Below are positions 44,358-50,132 of a stretch of DNA of 50,132 bases, piece by piece. The position numbers and the translations under genes were made by a program. The DNA is from Rhodothermaeota bacterium MED-G12. GTDB taxonomy: Bacteria; Bacteroidota; Rhodothermia; Balneolales; Balneolaceae. The notes under the pieces are model-generated. The model was not told where the DNA came from. It did not search any database and saw only the letters and a list, made by a program, of their open reading frames with translations. The stretch is taken from NCBI GenBank assembly GCA_002457365.1, contig NTKP01000003.1:1-50132 (forward strand). The letters run 5' to 3'. Numbering within the stretch: position 1 is the first letter of the stretch; every line of letters begins with the position of its first letter.

Positions 44358-44831
44358 ATGAAAGAGATTGGAAGCAAAATCGATACAGATTTTATGATAA
44401 AAACGGTGAAAGATGGCCAAGAAAATGAACAACTTTTCTCGTCATTACTTGACCGCCGAGCTATTGTATCGGTATACATGAAAAACAACACTGGAAGCTG
44501 TGATAAACAGACAGCAAGCTTAGCTGAGCATGCATCTTGGTTTGCTGATAAAGGGTATCAGTTAATGGCCTTAAGTAAAGATACCTGTGGATCACATAAA
44601 AAATATGCTGATAAACAGGGTATTTCATTTACCTTGTTATCCGACCCTGATCACGCTTTTGCGAACGCAACGCAATCTATGGTGGAAAAAAAGATGTACG
44701 GAAAAGTTTATGAAGCCCCTTCCCGTTCTGCCTTTGTTATTGATACAGATGGTACTATTTTGGCAGTCATTGAAAAAGTGAATACCAAAGCGCATGCCGA
44801 GGAGTTAAAAGAGCTGGTAGAAAGTTTGTAA
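44358..44831 (+). CDS. bcp: Peroxiredoxin of the BCP/PrxQ type
   Basis: A 157-aa thioredoxin-fold thiol peroxidase. The peroxidatic cysteine is C48 in YMKNNTGSCDKQ, with the conserved Thr three residues before it. MALSKDTCGSHKKYADKQGI and FTLLSDPDHAFANA are the usual BCP pattern, and SRSAFVIDTDG holds the conserved Arg. The proline that normally precedes the motif (P-x-x-x-T-x-x-C) is Met41 here, and the usual resolving Cys five residues after C48 is absent. C77 (in DTCGSH) is the only other cysteine seen and might resolve, or the enzyme may be 1-Cys. Stand-alone gene between Nudix and topA. Confidence 0.85.
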   Translation: MKEIGSKIDTDFMIKTVKDGQENEQLFSSLLDRRAIVSVYMKNNTGSCDKQTASLAEHASWFADKGYQLMALSKDTCGSHKKYADKQGISFTLLSDPDHAFANATQSMVEKKMYGKVYEAPSRSAFVIDTDGTILAVIEKVNTKAHAEELKELVESL

Positions 44832-44901
44832 TCTATTCCTTAAGATAAAGAACTAATTACTGCCCAATTATTTACATCTGTTATTCCCATTAAAAAGGCC
44901 C

Positions 44902-47442
44902 ATGAAAAGACTCGTAATCGTAGAATCCCCAACAAAAACAAAGACGATAAGTAAGTATTTGCCAAAAGGCTATGAGGTGGATTCGTCCATGGGGCATATC
45001 AGAGATTTGCCTTCTTCGGCTAAATTGGTACCTGCTAAATATAAAAAAGAGAGTTGGTCTAGTTTGGGTATTAATCCAGATGAACGATACTTTGCTATTT
45101 ATGTGACCCCACCGGATAAGAAGAAGATTGTGAAACGTCTAAAGGATAAGTTGAAAGGGGTAGATGAGCTTATATTGGCAACGGATGAAGATCGCGAGGG
45201 GGAGGCGATATCTTGGCATTTGTTAGAGGTATTAAAACCTAAAGTACCAGTAAAGAGAATGGTATTTAGAGAAATTACCAAAGAAGCAGTTCAGAATGCG
45301 TTAGAAAATACCCGTGAAATTGACATGAATTTGGTTTATGCACAAGAAACCAGACGTATTTTAGACCGATTAGCGGGATATACGGTTTCTCCTTTGTTAT
45401 GGAAAAAAATCGCACCCGGACTATCTGCTGGGCGGGTACAATCGGTAGCAGTTGAGTTCATTGTTCAACGCGAACGAGAGCGCATGAAATTCCGAAAAGG
45501 AACCTATTATGACCTGCAAGCAATGGTTCAAAAAGAGGGGGATCAAAGTCAATTCAAAGCAGATTTGACTCATGTTGATAGTAAAAGAGTTGCTAGTGGG
45601 AAAGATTTCGACGAAAATACGGGTAAGCTTAAAAAACCGGGTTCTGTCGTTTTGCTGGATGAGTCACAGGCTGACTCATTAGTAAGCCAACTTAAGAAGG
45701 CGGATTGGAAAGTAAGCGATGTCGATGTAAAAGTTCAAAAGCGGAACCCAGCCCCTCCGTTCATCACCTCTACACTTCAACAAGAGGCCAACAGAAAATT
45801 TGGTTTTTCAGCACGTGACACGATGAGTGTGGCTCAGAAGTTGTACGAAAAAGGGTTTATAACCTACATGAGAACAGACTCTACCCGACTATCTGGCCAG
45901 GCAATAGAGGCGGCTAGGGAAGGGATTGTTGATCAGTATGGAAAAGAATATTTATTCGAACGTGTTCGAAATTATACCGCCAAAGGAAAAAGTGCACAGG
46001 AAGCTCATGAAGCTATCCGTCCATCGGGTTCTCGATTTGTTATGCCTGAACAGTCGGGGTTACGTGATAGGGAGCTAAAATTATATGACCTTATCTGGAA
46101 GAGAACCATTGCTACTCAGATGGCTGAGGCGGAATTAGAATTTACTAACGTCAGTATAGAGGCTACTTCTACCGAAGCAACGGCTACTTTTCGAAGTAGT
46201 GGGAAGAAGATTTTATTCCCAGGTTTTTTCCGCGCCTATGTTGAAGGAAGTGATGATCCAGAGGCGGCATTAGAGAATCAGGAGCAGTTTTTACCCAATC
46301 TAACTACGGGTGATCGTACCGAATTACAAGATCTGGTTTTCAGTGAGCACGAAACCAAACCACCTGCTCGCTATACCGAGGCCACTCTTGTAAAAGAACT
46401 CGAAAAAAGTGGAGTTGGTAGGCCGAGTACCTATGCAGCGGTTATATCCACCATCCAAGATCGTGGGTATGCCAAAAAAGAAGGTAAAGCATTGGTTCCA
46501 AGTTTCACTGCTTTTGCGGTTACAGCTTTGTTAGAGCAACATTTTCCTGATCTGGTTGATAGTGATTTCACCTCAAATTTGGAAGATAAACTAGATGAAG
46601 TAGCCAATGGAAAACAAGATCCGGTTGCCTATCTAGACGATTACTATAAAGGAGTTAATGGGCTTAAAGCAAAAGTTGATTCCCAAGAAGATCAAATCGA
46701 TCCTCAAAAAGCCAAATTGTTAGATTTGCCCTTGGAAGGTCTGGAAGGAATTAATGTAGCTATTGGTCGTTTTGGGCCTTATGCGAAAATGCAAAAGGAT
46801 GGCGAAGAAATCACGACATCCTTACCACTGGATATGGATCCGAGTGATTTAACCGCAAGCAAGTTGGAAGAGCTCATACAAAGGTCAACCGAAGAAGATA
46901 AGCCCGTTGGACTTGATGAAGATACCGGTCTTCCTGTATTTGTGTTATCGGGCCGTTATGGTCCTTATGTTCAACTGGGTGAATTAACCGAGGAGAATAA
47001 AAAACCGAAACGTGTTTCGTTACTTAAAGGGATGAGTCCCGAAGAAGTTGACATAGAATTAGCCTTAAAATTGCTTGCTTTACCACGTATGTTGGGTGAA
47101 CACCCGGATGATGGAAAAGTGGTAAAAGCAGGAGTTGGCCGATATGGCCCCTACGTCGTGCATGATGGAAGTTTTAAGTCATTGACTAAGGATGATGATG
47201 TACTGACGGTTGAGTTAGACAGAGCAGTTGAATTGCTAAGTCAAAAATCAGCCAAGAGAGGGAGCTCAGAACTCTACGATTTAGGAAATTTTCCTGATAC
47301 CGAGACGCCTATTAAAATAATGAATGGCCGTTATGGTCCTTACATTAAATACGGTAAAAAGAATATTGGTTTACCTAAAGGCAAACAGCCTGAAGACATA
47401 ACCAAAGAACAAGCTATTGAATTGATCGCCGCAAAAAAGTAG
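44902..47442 (+). CDS. topA: DNA topoisomerase I (type IA)
   Basis: Relaxes negative supercoils by cutting one strand. In 846 aa the Toprim domain opens with VIVESPTKTKTISKYL (catalytic Glu8) and has ATDEDREGEAISWH (metal Asp near 95-97). The active-site tyrosine is Y322 in FITYMRTDSTRLSG, and VGRPSTYAAVISTIQDRGYA follows. The C terminus lacks the four-cysteine zinc ribbons of E. coli TopA; instead it has four repeats of GRFGPY/GRYGPY type (near 610, 670, 750 and 810), common in this phylum. Convergent with the secreted DNRLRE gene, whose end lies 1 bp away with no visible terminator. Confidence 0.97.
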   Translation: MKRLVIVESPTKTKTISKYLPKGYEVDSSMGHIRDLPSSAKLVPAKYKKESWSSLGINPDERYFAIYVTPPDKKKIVKRLKDKLKGVDELILATDEDREGEAISWHLLEVLKPKVPVKRMVFREITKEAVQNALENTREIDMNLVYAQETRRILDRLAGYTVSPLLWKKIAPGLSAGRVQSVAVEFIVQRERERMKFRKGTYYDLQAMVQKEGDQSQFKADLTHVDSKRVASGKDFDENTGKLKKPGSVVLLDESQADSLVSQLKKADWKVSDVDVKVQKRNPAPPFITSTLQQEANRKFGFSARDTMSVAQKLYEKGFITYMRTDSTRLSGQAIEAAREGIVDQYGKEYLFERVRNYTAKGKSAQEAHEAIRPSGSRFVMPEQSGLRDRELKLYDLIWKRTIATQMAEAELEFTNVSIEATSTEATATFRSSGKKILFPGFFRAYVEGSDDPEAALENQEQFLPNLTTGDRTELQDLVFSEHETKPPARYTEATLVKELEKSGVGRPSTYAAVISTIQDRGYAKKEGKALVPSFTAFAVTALLEQHFPDLVDSDFTSNLEDKLDEVANGKQDPVAYLDDYYKGVNGLKAKVDSQEDQIDPQKAKLLDLPLEGLEGINVAIGRFGPYAKMQKDGEEITTSLPLDMDPSDLTASKLEELIQRSTEEDKPVGLDEDTGLPVFVLSGRYGPYVQLGELTEENKKPKRVSLLKGMSPEEVDIELALKLLALPRMLGEHPDDGKVVKAGVGRYGPYVVHDGSFKSLTKDDDVLTVELDRAVELLSQKSAKRGSSELYDLGNFPDTETPIKIMNGRYGPYIKYGKKNIGLPKGKQPEDITKEQAIELIAAKK

Positions 47443-47443
47443 T

Positions 47444-48466
47444 CTATTTAATGAGGCTCATACTGCGGGTAAGTGTTCCATTCGATGTTTTAAGCTGATA
47501 AAAGTACAATCCGCTGGGTAAGTTGGCTGCGTCGAACAGGATGGAATGTGTACCTGCATTCCGATATTCTTGCAGTAATTTTTGAACAGGCATTCCCAGT
47601 TGATTGTAAACGGTTAATTCAACACGTTCCGCTTGTGCTAGTGTAAAAGCTATATTGGTCGATGGATTAAATGGGTTTGGATAGTTTGGAGCAAGGCTGA
47701 AGGACATTTTTTGAAGTTTGGCTTCCTCTTCACTATTCGTGCTGTTATTGTAGGTTCCGTACACCGTTAAGCCAGGGCGATTTGCACTACCACTAAATTG
47801 GGACGATGCGAATCGTTTTGAGGAGCGGTTCTGAGAATCTTCGTTTCCAATAAGCATCACCCCATAATTAGGCATATCCCCTTTTCGCCATTGATCAAAA
47901 AGTGTAATAAAATCATCTGTTCCTTTTAGGCTATAACTTCCACTGCCTTGGATGCTACCTTCAAATAAAATTTCCTCACCAATATCTCCACCTTCGTTAT
48001 TCCATAACGTGTCAGGATAAACCCGGTAGGTCCATGTTGGATCACCTTCGGTGGCAGAAGTACCTTTCCCTTCGTTTGCCGATGCATCAGAGCTACCCTC
48101 TGCCCAGGCTCCTAAAACTGGATAAATACGAAGATCTTGCGCTGCATTTTGGGTTTTGTTCATAGATAAGGATAAAAAAACCGAATCAATAGTCGCATCG
48201 GACGGAATTTCTGTGCCTAGGTTAAAACGAATTAGGGTGCGACGTAAATCACCATTATTTGTTTTACCTATAAATATATATTGTCCTTTGCTGTTCGCTA
48301 TGTTTCCCTGACTTGACTCATAAAGCGTTGCATCATCTGTTGCATTAAGAATAATATCGAAATTCTGTGCGTATAATTTAAATGGATTAAATATGGTAAA
48401 GACCATGAATAAGGCACATGTCAATAAATATAGGGTCGATTGGTGTGGTCGGGCGATATTCTTCAA
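47444..48466 (-). CDS. Secreted DNRLRE-domain protein with type IX-like C-terminal sorting domain
   Basis: A 340-aa exported protein. The signal ends FKLYAQ. Residues about 38-240 form a DNRLRE-type beta-sandwich: DATLYESSQGNIANSKGQYI, RRTLIRFNLGTEIPSDATID, then SVFLSLSMN, WAEGSSDAS, and a late GVMLIGNEDS. The last 85 residues are a sorting domain with LAPNYPNPFNPSTNIAFTL, VYNQLGMPVQKLL and LPSGLYFYQLKTSNG, the Balneolota/Bacteroidota type A pattern used for type IX secretion. It is predicted to be surface-attached or released; function unknown. No T9SS structural genes are in the window. Confidence 0.88.
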   Translation of the reverse strand: MKNIARPHQSTLYLLTCALFMVFTIFNPFKLYAQNFDIILNATDDATLYESSQGNIANSKGQYIFIGKTNNGDLRRTLIRFNLGTEIPSDATIDSVFLSLSMNKTQNAAQDLRIYPVLGAWAEGSSDASANEGKGTSATEGDPTWTYRVYPDTLWNNEGGDIGEEILFEGSIQGSGSYSLKGTDDFITLFDQWRKGDMPNYGVMLIGNEDSQNRSSKRFASSQFSGSANRPGLTVYGTYNNSTNSEEEAKLQKMSFSLAPNYPNPFNPSTNIAFTLAQAERVELTVYNQLGMPVQKLLQEYRNAGTHSILFDAANLPSGLYFYQLKTSNGTLTRSMSLIK

Positions 48467-48692
48467 ATGAGTTAAATGGCTAAAGGTTCTTAGATTAGTC
48501 TTCTGTTGATTCTTGTCGTTTATTCTATAGATATTTACATATAATTAAACGGAATCTAGTACGCCAAAGTTCAATTGAGTAATAAATTTAACACAAGTAT
48601 AGTGTACCTAAACCAATTGCAACTGCCGTATACTAAAAAAAAGTGGGCGAATACTTATAAAAATGTTAAAAACCCATCGTCAAAAACACCCA

Positions 48693-48721
48693 TTGACATG
48701 CGACTATTCGTAAGGTATTTT
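48693..48721 (+). promoter_or_regulatory. Sigma-70-like promoter before the 189-aa protein gene
   Basis: TTGACA at 48693 and TATTTT at 48716 are separated by exactly 17 bp, giving a start point near 48728 and a roughly 20-nt leader to the ATG at 48750. No Shine-Dalgarno sequence is apparent. The perfect -35 box makes this the best promoter match noticed in the window. Confidence 0.5.
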
Positions 48722-48749
48722 ACTAGTACATAAAAAACGTTCACCCGCC

Positions 48750-49319
48750 ATGCAAAAAAGAAGCAATTATCATTTTACATACCCAATAAATATTGGGGAG
48801 CTTGACTTGGCTACAATGGTAAGTATGTATCGTAGTAGGGGTGAACCCCGAAAATCAATGCCAGGTGAGTATTTTTGTTGCGCATTGAGCCATGAGTTGC
48901 TTAGAGAGGGAAAATTCTGGTTCGGTTTATTTTACTCGCAAAAAGTATGGGATGAGCTAATAACCAAAGGGAGCGAAGGCTACCCATTGACAGAGGCTGA
49001 GTTCATCATACTTGGACTGGTATACAGCAGCGAAGATGAACCTCCCCATCGTGAATATGTTGAGCGTCATTCACGGGTTGTAGACAAACTATCCTATCTT
49101 ATTCTGAATGATTTACGTGGTTTTGGCTTTCTAGTTGAGGATGAAAGCGGCTATGTTCGTATTACTCCACGAGGCGAGCGGGCCTTGCATGGGATTGCTC
49201 GAAGAATGTATGGCAAGCGTTTTCTTCCCGAAATGATTGATCATACTCCTAAGCCGGAAGTACCAAAAATAGAAGAAGCCCAACGTCGACACCAGGATCA
49301 AGGAAATCTGTTTATATAG
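48750..49319 (+). CDS. Unrecognised protein, possible winged-helix fold
   Basis: I do not recognise a family. The 189-aa soluble protein has no signal or membrane segment. Residues about 80-165 look helical and then end in a hairpin-like wing: RVVDKLSYLILNDLRGFGFL, VEDESGYVRITPRGERALH, then GIARRMYGKRFLPEM. This resembles a winged-helix DNA-binding domain (the xVRITPRGER turn is typical of such wings). The C-terminal tail is polar and ends QGNLFI, which fits the loose sliding-clamp consensus Q-x-x-L-F. A DNA-replication or repair link is speculation from those two features. It has its own promoter-like element and is convergent with the M1 peptidase. Confidence 0.7.
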   Translation: MQKRSNYHFTYPINIGELDLATMVSMYRSRGEPRKSMPGEYFCCALSHELLREGKFWFGLFYSQKVWDELITKGSEGYPLTEAEFIILGLVYSSEDEPPHREYVERHSRVVDKLSYLILNDLRGFGFLVEDESGYVRITPRGERALHGIARRMYGKRFLPEMIDHTPKPEVPKIEEAQRRHQDQGNLFI

Positions 49320-49321
49320 AT

Positions 49322-50132
49322 TTACTGCTCAGGGGTGTACATTAGTACATTATTTGTAGTGTTCACGTCGGCTAATCGCTCAGTTGGATCAATGCTGATG
49401 GACCGAATGTTTTCCATAGGCATGGGAATGGTAAATGAGTAGCTAGGTTCTACCCATGGCCAGTCTTCTAAAATGGTCCGTTTTAGGTCGTGTTCCGCTG
49501 GTTTTTCTCCTCTCATTATTCGCATGGGAATATAAAATTCCTCTTTTGAACCGTCGGTATATTCAATCCGAATATCTAAGGGCATAGGCATGAGGCCCAT
49601 TCGTTCTAGCTCTATTTGCGTGGTACCTGTTAGGCTTTCGCTTGCTTCTACTGATGCGATTCCATAATCAATAGTTTTGGTGGTATGGACAAAGTATTCA
49701 TGGAACCAATCCAGTATCATCCCAGATTCTTTCTCCATGAGTCGAATAAAATCTAAATCAGTGGGGTGTTTTAATTTCCATTCATCGTGGTACCTAAGCA
49801 TGCCAGATCGAAAAGCTTCTTCCCCTATGATATATCGAATTTGATTCAAGTAAACGGCACCCTTAGAATAGGCGGCGCGGCCATAAGCAAAATTGGTATG
49901 ATAGTGATCCGCGTGGGTAGCCATGGGCTCTTCCTTTCCAGAGTCTACCAACCGTTGATATCCTCTCATCGATCCTGTATGAGGATTACCCGTACTCTCA
50001 AATAAATAGTGCATGGTTTCAGAGCTTGCAAAGCTAGTGAAGCCTTCATCCATCCAGGCGTACAATGCTTCGTTGGTCGCTAACACATTTTGATACCAAC
50101 TATGGTACAGTTCATGAACGGTTACCCCAACA
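49322..50132 (-). CDS. M1-family zinc metallopeptidase, C-terminal part (runs off the window)
   Basis: The frame is open to the right edge, so the gene starts outside the window; a GTG at 50086 is not the real start. Reading from the edge, VHELYHSWYQN gives HExxH, and exactly 18 residues later comes the zinc-ligand glutamate in WMDEGFTSFAS (HEXXH-X18-E), the M1 aminopeptidase (gluzincin) signature. Further on is YSKGAVYLNQIRYIIGEEAF, and a C-terminal beta-rich portion with MPMPLDIRIEYTDG. The N-terminal domain and any signal peptide are not visible, so location is unknown. It ends 3 bp from the convergent 189-aa protein gene. Confidence 0.9.
   Translation of the reverse strand, partial: VGVTVHELYHSWYQNVLATNEALYAWMDEGFTSFASSETMHYLFESTGNPHTGSMRGYQRLVDSGKEEPMATHADHYHTNFAYGRAAYSKGAVYLNQIRYIIGEEAFRSGMLRYHDEWKLKHPTDLDFIRLMEKESGMILDWFHEYFVHTTKTIDYGIASVEASESLTGTTQIELERMGLMPMPLDIRIEYTDGSKEEFYIPMRIMRGEKPAEHDLKRTILEDWPWVEPSYSFTIPMPMENIRSISIDPTERLADVNTTNNVLMYTPEQ

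Overview
The window reads as ordinary chromosomal DNA of a Gram-negative bacterium of the Balneolota/Rhodothermota-Bacteroidota group. The signs are a SusC/SusD pair, several lipoproteins with Bacteroidota-type lipoboxes, a TonB-dependent receptor with a carboxypeptidase-like N-terminal domain, a secreted protein ending in a type IX secretion-like sorting domain (NYPNPFNPST motif, very typical of Balneola-like genomes), and a SPOR protein with a CCDC81-like HU domain. This placement is inferred from gene content only; there is no rRNA or tRNA to test it. I see no prophage, insertion sequence, CRISPR array or defence island. Coding density is high, and the one sizeable stretch without a live gene (8445-9065) carries the remains of a toxin-antitoxin pair.

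Layout. 1-5964 (+): 5'-truncated CCA-adding enzyme, ispE, glycogen phosphorylase with a basic tail, and an MscS-type channel. 6001-8444 (-): DNA polymerase IV and an M19 dipeptidase lipoprotein. 8445-9065: decayed higBA. 9066-10472 (+): glutamate dehydrogenase, convergent and overlapping with mrp (-), which lies downstream of a flavin reductase-like gene (-).

12580-23869 (+) is the most coherent block. It is a tightly packed run of eleven genes, with gaps of at most 19 bp and many overlaps: gcvT, a comB homologue, ftsK, lolA, a flippase-like membrane protein, an outer-membrane barrel, two HU-like genes (the second fused to a transmembrane segment and a SPOR domain), TolQ/ExbB, TolR/ExbD and a TonB-like protein. 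It combines chromosome segregation at the septum, lipoprotein trafficking and an energised inner-to-outer membrane link, so it looks like a cell-division/envelope operon. An S41 protease follows 36 bp later.

25364-32157 (+): a large Asp-box (BNR) repeat protein, the copper ATPase copA with a small CxxC chaperone, and an unrecognised anchored protein. 32317-38773 (+): SusC, SusD, a strong terminator, then an alkaline-phosphatase-superfamily lipoprotein, suggesting uptake of a phosphorylated substrate. 38883-42205 (+): an AlkD-like DNA glycosylase and a haem/siderophore-type TonB-dependent receptor. AMP nucleosidase (-) is divergent from a Nudix hydrolase (+). Then come a peroxiredoxin, topA, a DNRLRE-domain secreted protein (-), an unrecognised 189-aa protein with a possible sliding-clamp motif, and an M1 metallopeptidase (-) that runs off the end of the window.

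The best candidates for something not well described are the HU/SPOR/Tol operon with its separate HU-like gene and plugless barrel, and the 189-aa protein at 48750. I did not find an obviously new defence or mobile system.
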